Shown: positions 1-10,454 of the stretch, piece after piece
How the letters are laid out: every line of letters starts with the position of its first letter
Position numbering within the stretch: the stretch's first letter is position 1
From: Adenophora triphylla var. japonica
Lineage: Eukaryota > Streptophyta > Magnoliopsida > Asterales > Campanulaceae
DNA length: 64,000 bases
Direction of reading: 5' to 3'
NCBI GenBank assembly: GCA_022495995.1
Contig: JAFEMH010002551.1
Coordinates: forward strand, 124,001-188,000
Notes under the pieces: model-generated
What the model was told of the DNA's origin: nothing
What the model saw: the letters and a program-made list of their open reading frames with translations, nothing else
Databases searched by the model: none
Program-made: the position numbers and the translations under genes

Positions 1-251
1 ATGTGGACCCAGGTAAGTTTTCTATATTTATTATTTGGTTCTTATTTTGGCATAAGGGTATTTTTGCAAATATTTTCCCACATTTATTCAAAATTTAAGT
101 GCATTTAATGCAAAAAGAACATTTGCATTAAAACCTTTCATGTTAGCCGTCATAGGACAGTGTGCAGAAGCTGAAAGGGTGCTATAGAGGTGGGAGTGTG
201 CTGGTGGTACACTTAGTGGGAAGTGGAACCATCATCAGCTATTTGCACTCC

Positions 252-273
252 ACCCAATAACCACCTATATATA
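252..273 (+). promoter_or_regulatory. Putative internal promoter: CCAAT-like and TATA box
   Basis: A CCAAT-like sequence (near 253-257) is followed by TATATATA at 266-273. The TATA lies about 140 bases before the first start codon (412), with a CT-rich leader between. This suggests the gene inside element A has its own promoter besides the LTR. Inference from motif spacing only. Confidence 0.4.
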
Positions 274-411
274 CCCATTTTGAGCAACAACTTACTCTTT
301 ACACTGCTCTCTCTGTCAAAATGTACTTTCATTTGTCAGTTCTCTCAACCACTTTCTCTCTCTAAAAACTCTCTCTATAAATCCTTCATTTTCAAACTCT
401 GTAAAACTTTA

Positions 412-3400
412 ATGGCTGCCAAAAGAACCAGAGATTCTACCATTCTTAGAGCTCCCAAGAAAGCATTCAACAACATGGTAACACTTTCTAACCTTAAACC
501 TTTAAATTTTGCAAATCTGCCATTGATGAACAGTTAGAAAACCCTTCATATTCTTTCTGTTTTTGCCTCTTAAATCCTTTATTTTCTTACTCATTTGAAC
601 TGATTTTTGTTGGGTTTTGCTCACCTTGATGTTTAGATTCTGATTATACTACTTATTCAATGATCTACAAACATTTAGGTCATTGTATTTTTGAGTTATA
701 GTTTTCATTTTTCAAAAACCTATTTCATGTTCTTGGCTATTTCTTGATGATTCTGGGTAAAGTTTGAATTTTTATTGTTATATTGTTACTCTACTACCCA
801 GTGTGATCATTTTGATATATTATTTGTTGATTTTGGTTAACTTTAGTGTTATCTCTGTTCTTGGTGTTCTTGATTGTTCTTCGTGTTCTTCATGTTGCTC
901 ATGATATTTTCAGAAAATACTTTATATGTTGGTTTACATGATTTCATAATTGTGTTTTCCATACTTAGAAAATTTCTTGAAAATTTTGGATTTGAACATG
1001 CATTAGAACCTCATTTCTCCAAACCGCATGTTTAGGCATAAACCGCATGTGTGAAACCGCATGCTGATTATTCTTGAGTTTTACTTAGTATATAGGCTGG
1101 AAACCATAACCTTCTCCTTCAACACTTCATAGAAGTGTGAGATAAATCTGGTTAAACAATGCCACGTACTAGTAATTATACTTCTGAATTCCAAAATTTG
1201 TTTTCTTGCCTTGTATTCACAGTTCACTTGGAGTTTGAGGTATTTCACATTTCAAACCGCACTATTGCTAAACCGCATGGATGCTTAAACTGCATGTGAA
1301 CTGTGATCTCCTAAAATGGATCTAACTTAAAACTTTCATTTTGTAGGATCCTCATTTCTTCCTGCCAGGCTAGGAGATAAATGAAGTTGAGTTGATGCAT
1401 GATGTCCTAGGAAGGGAGATGATAAGGAAGATGAAGGCTTCAAGAATCCTACCCCTCTTCTCGAAAAAGCAGTCATTTACAATTCCTTCTTTTGTGGATC
1501 AATTCTACTCCAATGCCACTCTAGGAGTCAGAATCTTGGATGATGGAAGAAAGGTCTCCAGCCTAATCGCCAATGTGGAAGGCCTGGATGTCACAATTGA
1601 TTACCTGGATATAAGGAGTACTTTCCAATTTCGTGTTCCTAATGCCCCTGGGAGAATTGATCAAGATGTTCAGGATGTAACCGCTTCAACAATAGCAGGC
1701 ATTCCAACTCTTGTGGGGAAGTATAAAGTTGTTGCCAGGAAGGAGTTTGGTGAGCTGATGAGCCACCTGTGCTTCTTAGTAGGAAAATCAGTCTGTGGGA
1801 TGAATGGCAACCACAACAACTTTACAAGCCAACAATGGATGTATTGTTCAGCCATCTTCAGTGAAATTCGTCTTCATTGGCCTAAGATCCTCTTCAGAGA
1901 ACTTTCTGCTCATGTTGCTACCTACCAATCCAAGGAGAAGGGAATTGATCAATGGTGGAGGCCCTTCTGCAAACTCCTAACCGCTCTCCTCTTAAACTTC
2001 CAACACTTAGAGGACCTCAGAATTGTTAACCCTGAGTTAATGGTTGAATGGGGTTCTGAAGAAACATTAGGCCTAAATATTTTTCACCTATTCCGTTTCA
2101 AGAATGGTGATGACAACTACAAGCAGTTATGGAATGCTGACAAGCTCCCCTCCAACGCCAACAAAGCCATTGGTAAAGCGGTCAAGAAGGCCAGAAAGCC
2201 AACACTGCAAATATGCCCAAACCACATTCTGTTCCTGGTGCTAGTCCAAGTCAACCTAAGAAGCCAAAGAAGAAGACCCTTGTGGATGAAGCTGTTGATG
2301 AAGACATTGTTAAAGAGATTGAGAGGATGGGAGATGATGCTGATGAAGAAGAAGAAGAAGAAGATCCCAATATTCCCTCTTTGGTTGCTCGAGCCAGAAT
2401 TGCAAAGGAGGCTAGAAATAAGATCCTGAATGATGAAGACCTTTTGCACTTCCATAGGGCTGGAATGGAAAGGTTAGAGAAGAGAGATGCTGAAAGGAGG
2501 GCAGCCAAAGGGAAGCAAACCGCACCTGCACCTAAACCGCAACCTACCCAACCTCAATCCCCAATCCAATCTCACCATTCTTCGCCATCCAAATCCCCTT
2601 CTCCCAAATCGCAACCCTCCCCAAAATCGCAGGGAGATGCTCCAATTCAGGGGGAGACTCCTAAGAGGAGACTCAAGATGAGAGCAAAGAAATCTTCAAA
2701 TAAAGGTAAGCCAGTGAAACCCTCACCCTCACCTACACCCTCATCCTCCTCCTCTGTTTCCAGCTTTAAAATCCCTTCTGATTCTGATTCTTCTGACCAT
2801 TCCAACTACCATACCCCCACACTCTCAAAATTCTATCAACCATGGAAACCCCAACCATCTGGAGGTCCTGCAATTTCAACTTCAAACCGCAAGAAACCCT
2901 CTCCCTCCCCTCCTCACTCAAATCGCGGCCAACCTTCACCTCCTCCCTCTCCTAAACTGCGGTCCCCTGAAAAGCAATAATCCCCCATCTCCATTCATAC
3001 TGCCTATCCTTCTCCCTCACCCCTCCTTAAACCAACCTCCCTCCTGTTACACAAACCGCTCCTCCAACTCTACCAATTAACCGCCCCCATCCTAACCGCG
3101 GTCCTAACCACTCCACCTCAAACACTTCCAATTCCACCCCCTTCCACTCTATCCCAAACCATTCCAACCACACATATATTCCAAACCCTCAATACCCAAC
3201 TACCCAAAATCGCACCCCCTACCCAAACCCCACCCATAATATAAACCGCGCCTTCCTATTCAACCGCCCCTCCCTCAGAATACTCACAAATTCTCTCTAC
3301 CCTCCATTTGATCCAAGGCCAACTTCTTGCTAACCAAGGCCATATGATCAAGGTCACTGAATTAAACCGCTCTCTGGCTGATTCAAACTGCTCCCTCCAA

Positions 3401-4279
3401 GCCAAGTTTGATTCTCAAACCCAGGAGATGGCCATCCTTAAAACTCAATTGCTTGATGCCATTAAGGGGAGAGAACTACTTCAACCTCAAATGAAACCGC
3501 AACCATTATCCGGACCACTGCTGAGAACTGCTTCAATGCCTTCCAGCAATCCTTAGAAGATGGTATGCTTAAAGCTTTGGGAGATAAAGCTTCTGTCTCT
3601 GAACTTAACAAGATTATCCATGAACTATCTGAAGCTATCTACACTGCTATAGAGACAAATCTTGGAAAGCTGAAGGCTGAGTTCCTTGAATCCCTCAAAT
3701 CTAGACCGCATCCAGACTTTGATCTCAATCTGTATTGGATTCTATACAAGCCAGCCTCCAAACCGATTCTGACATTCTTAAAGAAGAGTTGAAGATGAAA
3801 ATGAACTTAATGGGAGATAACTTAACTGCAAATTTAGCTAGTCTTACTGATGAGGTGAATGACAGGTTGTAGAACCTCAAGGAAGGGTTCAACAACAAGC
3901 TTAGTATAAAACTTCAAGAACTGGATAACTCCTTGAGGGGAGCATAGCAAAAATTGAATCCAACCTCCATCAATCCTTAACTGCTCAAACTAAAGCAATC
4001 CAAGATTCTATCCATACCTTCTTCAATTTCCTCAACTCCTCCTTCCACACCCAGATTGACCAGCTGACTGAACAAACTCAAGGAAATAGCAGAGCGGTTG
4101 GCTCAGTAAACCTCGCTCTTGCTAATCAATCAAATGTATTGACAAGGATGGAGACCGCACAAGATAGAACCACTGAAGAAGTCAGAAGAATGAGAAGAAC
4201 CCTAAGAGCAGAAAATTCAACATTCAACTTCACTGGACCGCATGTACCTGATCATGTCGTGGATGTACCTCCTCAGTAA
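412..4279 (+). pseudogene. Broken spliced gag-like gene (plant transposon protein type)
   Basis: A first exon at 412-477 (22 codons, starting MAAKRTRD) ends at a GT donor. An open frame resumes at about 1374 after a TAG acceptor and runs to about 2200. Residues such as FVDQFYSNA and the later STIAGIPT segment resemble the putative plant transposon protein family found in retrotransposons. Near 2190-2213 the coding frame shifts: the real reading continues in another frame to 2980, with an acidic run of glutamates, then lysine-, proline- and glutamine-rich low-complexity sequence. Coiled-coil-like pieces follow at 3308-3556, 3565-3792 and up to a stop at 4277-4279, broken by stops and frameshifts. 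Family assignment is by resemblance and is moderate; the frameshift is seen directly. Confidence 0.55.
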
Positions 4280-6095
4280 TAGACCGAATTATCTGTAATT
4301 TTTTTTGCTGAACATTTTCCTTTATTTTTGCTATGTTGTATTTTGCTTTCCTACTCTTGTAATCTGTAAACTTCAAAGGTAGTAATGACAAATGCATCAC
4401 CGATTAAATTTAAACCTTGTTCATTCAAATCGCTTGTTTGTAGAACAATGAAACCGCATTGGTTTTTAAACCTCATTCAAATATCCTTTAACTTAAAAAT
4501 TATATTTTTCAATTGAAGTTTAAACATTCAGTTTAAACCGCATACTTAAACTAAAACTCATATTTTTATGTATGCACTGAATGCATTTCTATACTTTCAA
4601 TTTGTAAGTTATTTATCTTTCAATAGTATAGAAATCTATAACTTAAGCTAGTGTGTGCATTGACTTGGGACATGATTTACCATGTTAATTCTTATGGACA
4701 TGTTTTTACCAAGAACAATGTTTGCTTTTGTTATAGTAGGTAATGGCATCAATCAAATAGGGGGAGATTGTTGGGTATGCATACTTTAACCTTTCTAGCT
4801 TTAGCTTTAATTTGATTGATACCATAACCTCATCTCTATTTTCTGGACTTTAGACCCATATGTAATGAAGCTTAGACTTCAATTTTTTAGTATAAGTCCA
4901 TTTTGTAGAATAGGTTTATTTAGACTTGAGGACTGGCACAAGACTCATTGGACATGAGGTTTCAATTCAGAAGGTTTCAAATCGCACGTATGAAACTGCA
5001 CCAGCAAACCGCTTTGTGGAATTCCTACATTGAAACCGCACTTTGATGTTCAAAGTGAAACCTCGTTTGGTGAAACCGCACTGCCTAAACCGCATCCTCA
5101 CCAAACCACATTCAATGATTGAAGACTTGAAGATGAACCACTTATGACTGTTGGATTCCACGTCAGCAATATTTAAAGTCAACCACAAAATTTTGTAACG
5201 TGACTAAGTGTCAGACATGATCTGCAAGGATTCTGAAAAGGTGACAGATGTCCTTCATTCCTTAAATACAGATGAGGTCTGACCAGCCTTATCTGCAACT
5301 TCTGAACAAAGGGACAAAAGTGGATTTGTGGACCAATCAGAATGCACCAGTACAGTACTTGCTACAGCTGTTCCCAACGGCTACTTTTTTGGTGCTTGGG
5401 TATAAATACCCCCATTCTTCAACATTTGAAGATTGCTTGAGAAATTGATTTTACAGTGAGTTCATAAGAAGATTGAAGCTTTTCCCATAAATATTCAACC
5501 TTTTGAATCTTCATCTTCTTCCTTCAAGAAAAATCTCCAGCCCAGAAATCAAGCCTTTAACACCAAGATTTCTTGAGCTCTATATCATACAGATTCAAAG
5601 AGCCTTGATTCTTGTTTATCACACACACACCTCACTTGATTAATCACATAGATTAATTCATTTGAGATACACTGGTTATAGTCTAGAATTTGATCTTCAT
5701 AGAATAGATTTTAGATCTGAGTATTGATTCTTGTACTTTGTAATCTCTCTCATACTCTATTATAAAATCAAGCATTAGAAAATCCAAGACTAACCATCTT
5801 GGTAGTAGATGTAGATCATTTACGATTGAACCACTCCAAATATTGTGTTCTTATATTTCTTCATTTTTACTTACTGTTCATTACTAATTACTTTGTCTTT
5901 ATCTGTTTGATCTTTATATAGGTTATCCATTGTTGTGAATTATGTTTCTGGTTAATCTTGTCAAAAACCTCAATTTACTGTTTGTGAAAACCGCACACAA
6001 AATCGCACCTCTAAATCGCACTCTAATACTTAAGAAATTTCGATGTGCATTTTGCAATCCAACTTGCGGTTTTAATACACTGCAAGCGGTTTTGT
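1021..6095 (+). repeat. Dispersed AAACCGC motif array
   Basis: The heptamer AAACCGC, usually followed by A and often by TG, occurs about 20 times between 1021 and 6095 (for example 1021, 1040, 1054, 1254, 1270, 2534, 2884, 3364, 3494, 4450, 4534, 5005, 5032, 5074, 5088, 5986), almost all on the plus strand, with two on the minus strand (near 6064 and 6085). Near variants AAATCGC and AAACTGC are interspersed. It is found in the intron, the coding part, the 3' region and the LTR of element A, and is rare elsewhere in the window. Chance would give roughly one. Confidence 0.8.
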
Positions 6096-6200
6096 AAGCG
6101 AGAGGTTTAGTTTTCAAAAAAAGGGCAAAAAATTTGTAACAGCTATTCACCCCCCCCCCTCTAGCTCTTTTTCACCCTTGTACCACCTTTGAGACCAACA
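4769..6200 (+). mobile_element. 3' LTR of element A
   Basis: It spans 1432 bases, opening TGTTGGGTATGC after the polypurine tract and closing GAGACCAACA, so the ends form the inverted pair TGTTGG/CCAACA. It holds a TATA box, a cluster of AAACCGC motifs around 4979-5105 and 5985-6090, and a run of C (6151-6161) near the end. The sequence after 6200 is unrelated AT-rich DNA, as expected for a 3' LTR. Confidence 0.75.
5401..5408 (+). promoter_or_regulatory. TATA box of the element A LTR
   Basis: TATAAATA lies in the middle of the LTR, preceded by GGG and followed by CCCCC. This is the usual place for the LTR promoter, marking the U3/R region. Confidence 0.6.
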
Positions 6201-6685
6201 TTATTGTTACTTATTTTGTCGAAATATTTCAACTTCTCATACAATATTTGATCAATTATTAAAATATATTTTTCTTATTATTAAATTATTGATAATATTT
6301 TTAATAGAGCATCATAATTAAATTTTCTTTTATTTTTTTGCTAAAGTTTAGTCATATTGACTAAAATAATCAAGATAAATTTTATTATGCAACAAAAAAG
6401 TACTAATAAAAATATTTAAATATTATAAAAATATAATCTAGTTATAATAATCGCGATGTATATGTCAAAAATGACTTTTTATTATACAACCATTAAAACT
6501 ATTAAAATATTTTTTTTCTGGATGTTGAGTTGAAATTTTGATTAAATTTATATGTAAGTTGTTTGTCATTATCAAACAAATTTAAGTCTTAAAATTCAGC
6601 AATTTAATAATTAAAGTTTTATATTTTCAGCTCTATATTTTCAGAAATTTTCAGTTTCTTGCACTTAGTATTAGTGTTAATAAGG
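6201..6685. other. AT-rich intergenic DNA with an inverted MITE fragment
   Basis: I see no gene. About 6515-6610 reads as the diverged reverse complement of about 6757-6840 in the next repeat, so an inverted fragment of the same MITE family lies head-to-head with the copy at 6686. Confidence 0.5.
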
Positions 6686-7469
6686 GCATGTTTGGTAAAA
6701 CTAAAAATTAAGCTCTAAAAAAGTAGCTATGAAAAAAAGAGCTGAAATCATTAAGTTGCTGAATTTTAATAGTTTATATTTGTTTGGTAATGCCAAGTCA
6801 AATATATCTTAATTTAATCAAAATTTCAACTAACACTCAAATTTTTGTTTAAAACATTTTCTTCTCGGTTATATTTTCCTTCATATGTTTTCATATAAAT
6901 AGTCTTATTTTTTAAAATAACAAAAATTATATTCCAATAGTTTAAAAAATACAAAATAAATAGTCATTTATGAAATAAATATTATGAGTTTAATTATCAA
7001 ACTATCTTATTTAGGACAAGCAAAATAGTATTTAAATATTTTTAATGATAATTCATTAGTCCCATAATAAATGTTAGTTTGATTTTTTTTACTCAAACTT
7101 GAGTAAACTTTATGAGAAAAAAATTAAAAAATTAAGTATTTTAAACATGGCCTACAAATAGAAATAAAACATATCCAAAAAAACTTTAAATATAGTTTAT
7201 ATGATATAATATAATATCACAAAAAAATAAAGTTTTAGGTATAAAATATAAAATATGTTGATAGATGGATTTGAACTCATTCTTTTTTTTTTCTCTCTTT
7301 TCCTCTCTTACCTTGTTAAGACACCTACTCATAGCTTAAAATTAATAAATATTTTAAAGACATTTTTAATTGGTTAAGTTATTTGATATTTTCTTATCAA
7401 ACAAGATTATTTTATAATATTTTAAAATGTTCAATTTAGAACTAAATTTGGTTACCCAACACACCCAAG
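6686..7469. mobile_element. MITE family X, copy 1
   Basis: The copy opens GGGCATGTTTGGTAA and closes TTACCCAACACACCC, an imperfect terminal inverted pair. It has no coding capacity and is very AT-rich. A second copy begins at 37436 and matches along most of its length, so the family is dispersed. Target duplication not clear; hAT-like ends by appearance. Confidence 0.6.
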
Positions 7470-7955
7470 ACCGGTTCTCACAATGTGCAAGAGGATTTCT
7501 TGCACAGTGTCCCGTTTTTTTGAAGGACCTCAAATTTTGCATTTTTATTTTTTAGTCCTTGAAAATTTGTAAAATTATTTCTAAAATTTTAAATTTCTAA
7601 AATCCTAAATGCATAATTTTGTATAGATTTAATTGTTATTATATATTATTAATTGCATAATAATGGTTACTTCTTCTCTTTGGGCGTCCCATAACAAATG
7701 ATATTGTCCCAAAATGTGAATGTGCCACGCTATCAAACTTACAACAAAAATATGTCTAACTACTTTTTCTCTACTAATTACTTCCATACTATCAGAATCC
7801 TTGCATTTTTTTTTTAATTCTCGCGCATTCAATTTAAGTAACCATCATTATGAGATTGAGGAAGTATAGATTTGTGCTTATTTTTTAAAATATTAATATT
7901 TAATTTTAGTACATGACCCATATAATCATTGAGACGGGCCTGAACACACCCTAAG
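7470..7955. other. Intergenic DNA without a gene
   Basis: AT-rich sequence. The part around 7660-7860 (GGGCGTCCCATAAC near the start, GAGATTGAGGAAGTA near the end) looks like a worn Stowaway-type MITE, but the termini are too decayed to define. Confidence 0.35.
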
Positions 7956-8173
7956 GGGTCGTTTGGTAGCCTGATATGATTAATTCGTATTAATAGTGAA
8001 AAGATTATTAATTTATGAATTAATAATTTTTTTTTTTTGTGGATAAATATGAAGGTGATAAGAGATATTATCCGGATTGTTATGATTATTACTTTTATTG
8101 CATTTAATCTATCAAACATCAAGATTACTGGGCTAATAATTCTATTCATTCCTATACGAAGTGCTACCAAACG
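7956..8173. mobile_element. MITE family Y, copy 1
   Basis: Inverted ends GGTCGTTTGGTAGC and GTGCTACCAAACGG bound an AT-rich, non-coding body. The right half recurs at 43457-43612, where the end reads CTACCAAACGGCACCC. The ends look hAT-like. Confidence 0.65.
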
Positions 8174-8234
8174 GAAGTATGAAAGAAGAATTGAATAACA
8201 TACTGTTATCGGGATAAAAAAAGAAGGGTCTTAG

Positions 8235-8627
8235 GGTGAGTTTGACATTGCTTCTGATTCTCCGAAAGTGATTATTTAAAAGTGATTTTATAAAAATCGA
8301 TTATTTGTAATAAATATAAAAATTTATAGGTATGTTTGGATAGTATATGTTCAAAACTGATTACCAAAGATAAATACACAAAATGACCTTTAAGATATGT
8401 ATCTAATATAATAAATGTACAAAAGTGATAGAGGTTATTATTGTAAATATAATTTCTAATAATCACTTTTAGCAAAAGCTGGGTCATAGTTGCTTCTATC
8501 AAAACACAATTTTTTGCATTTTAACAATTTAAAACCATAATCACTATTGTTATTCAAACGCTATTAAAAGTGATTTTGAGCTTTAAAAGTGATTATAAAC
8601 TACAAAAAGGCACTCCCAAACTCACAC
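8235..8627. mobile_element. MITE family Z, copy 1
   Basis: The ends GGTGAGTTTGACATTG and CTCCCAAACTCACAC form an inverted pair. The same element is present in the opposite orientation at 39373-39779, with shared interior blocks such as TGGATAGTAT and AAAAGTGATT. Non-coding. Confidence 0.7.
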
Positions 8628-8663
8628 TTACTTACTAGGAAAGGAAAAGCCTAAAATATCATT

Positions 8664-8830
8664 GGTCTCAAACAAACACAAACGGATTGCTATCCGCGTC
8701 AAAAATTTAAGACAACTGGTCGTTGATCATTTCTTCAATCTAACGGCCAAAGTTTCCTACTTCAAAAAATTCGGAGGCCGCCCTGAAGATTCAAATCTTG
8801 TCGCTCTTCCCAAATCCCCCACTTTATAAA
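8664..8830 (+). promoter_or_regulatory. H3 promoter: inverted CCAAT, octamer-like site, TATA
   Basis: An inverted CCAAT (ATTGG, about 8671) is followed by CTATCCGCGTCA at 8690-8701, which contains seven bases of the reverse of the plant histone octamer CGCGGATC. TTTATAAA lies at 8823-8830, about 100 bases before the start codon. The same three sites are kept in the second copy, which supports function. Such sites are known to drive S-phase histone expression. Confidence 0.6.
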
Positions 8831-8879
8831 CCAACCAAATCCCCACATTCTCTTATTACTCACAGCAATCTCAATCTAA

Positions 8880-9338
<459 letters not shown>

Positions 9339-9777
9339 ATATTAATGGTTATATTTCTTTTGTTTGGAATATTATTTAGCAGTATTTTAGGTTATCTATG
9401 TGGTATGGTAGATTTATCTCTTTCTCAGAGATCCAGTTATATTAGAGATGTAATGTTGTGGAAAATCTCAATATGATAAAGTTTGACAAATTATGTATTT
9501 CTTTAGATAGATGCAGTTCATTTTTTGGTATTTAAAATTACTTTTGGATATTTTGACTTTAATCAGGAGATTTATTATGTGTTGTGTTGTACATCAAGCT
9601 TCTAAAATCTTGTTTTATGATAATAATATGGGTTGTCAATTGCAGATTTGGGTATGCATATAACGGGTTGGTGTTAAATCATGTTCAAATGAATGGGTAT
9701 GCAAGATATGTTGAGCTAGAGGGTTGAGATTGCGTGCAATATGGGTGTGAATTGCATTGGATGAGATGGCGATGTGC

Positions 9778-9865
9778 AAAGTTTTGACAAGTACGGAGGA
9801 ATCACAGATGCGCGGGACCATGTGCAAAGTTTCGAGTCTACTATAACCCTTCTCACTAAAGCTGA
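9778..9865 (+). pseudogene. Gag N-terminal fragment of element B, part 1
   Basis: The frame reads FDKYGGITDARDHVQSFEST, typical of Ty3 gag near the start of the capsid region. It is cut on the left by H3 flank DNA and on the right by the CRM-like insertion; the reading resumes at 15421. The five bases 9861-9865 (GCTGA) are the left target duplication. Confidence 0.7.
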
Positions 9866-10409
9866 TGATGTCGTCCAAGTTGGGATGGTTCAGGCCAAGG
9901 CGGGACGAGATGAAGGCTCTGGACAGATGGGCGACCGCCCAAGACAATTGGCAAACGACGAAGCAGTTTCTGGACTGATGGGCGACCGCACATCAGGAGA
10001 TGGGCGACCGCCCATGTGACGAATGATGCAAAGGAGAAGGCGCTGTTATGATGGGCGACTGCACAGCTAGGTATGGGCGACCGCCCATGTGACGGGATTT
10101 TGGTAACAGTTTTAAAATCGTTGATGTTTTGGAAACTAAGTAGGGGTATTTTTGGATTGTTTTAAATTCCGTTTTTAATTAGGTTTACAGCTGGTGTGTT
10201 AGGTATAAATACTCTTTGGATTTATTTTGTTGAGGTAGACTTTTATCAATTAAATTCATATTTGCTTCTTGCAAAACCCTTGGTCAATTTATTGGCTTGC
10301 AGAAGGATTTCTTCGGAAGTTCTTGTTATCTTGGGAATTGTTATTCCTTGCAGAAGGTTTTGATTTCGATCAGGCCTTGGTTACTATTCCGCTGCGTTAC
10401 TTTACATCA
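9866..10409 (+). mobile_element. 5' LTR of the CRM-like element
   Basis: It is 544 bases long, from TGATGTCGTCC to TTTACATCA. TATAAATA sits at 10204-10211. Five palindrome-like sites of the form GGGCGACCGCCC or a close variant lie at about 9928, 9979, 10000, 10051 and 10073. Confidence 0.92.
10204..10211 (+). promoter_or_regulatory. TATA box of the CRM-like LTR
   Basis: TATAAATA, repeated at 15215-15222 in the 3' LTR. Likely LTR promoter. Confidence 0.6.
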
Positions 10410-10411
10410 GT

Positions 10412-10421
10412 TGGTATCAGA
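10412..10421 (+). other. Primer-binding site of the CRM-like element
   Basis: TGGTATCAGA lies two bases after the 5' LTR end and matches the 3' end of plant initiator methionine tRNA, the usual primer. Confidence 0.85.
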
Positions 10422-10454
10422 AATCGGACGATCCTAGGGTTCTCCGACGAGGTG

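Larger units (their letters stand above)
1..6200 (+). mobile_element. LTR retrotransposon A (5' end outside the window)
   Basis: The right end shows a polypurine tract (AGGGGGAGAT, about 4759-4768) directly followed by an LTR that opens TGTTGG and closes CCAACA at 6200. The tract, the TGTTGG start and the C-run near the LTR end (6151-6161) look like Ty1/copia-type elements. No reverse transcriptase, RNase H or integrase is recognisable between position 1 and 4768; the interior holds only a broken gag-like spliced gene. It is therefore probably a non-autonomous derivative. The 5' LTR and primer-binding site lie left of the window, so the target duplication cannot be tested. Confidence 0.75.

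Noticed and set aside
4967..5188. Minus-strand frame in the element A LTR rich in Arg, Phe and Cys
   Set aside because: It is produced by the repeated AAACCGC words read on the other strand (TGCGGTTT); no gene features.
7829..8170. 113-codon minus-strand frame upstream of H3
   Set aside because: It crosses the boundary of MITE family Y and has an Ile-rich composition typical of AT-rich non-coding DNA.
10269..10454. Start of the CRM-like gag at 10269
   Set aside because: These codons lie in the 5' LTR and primer site; the Met at 10455 follows the primer site and begins gag-like sequence.
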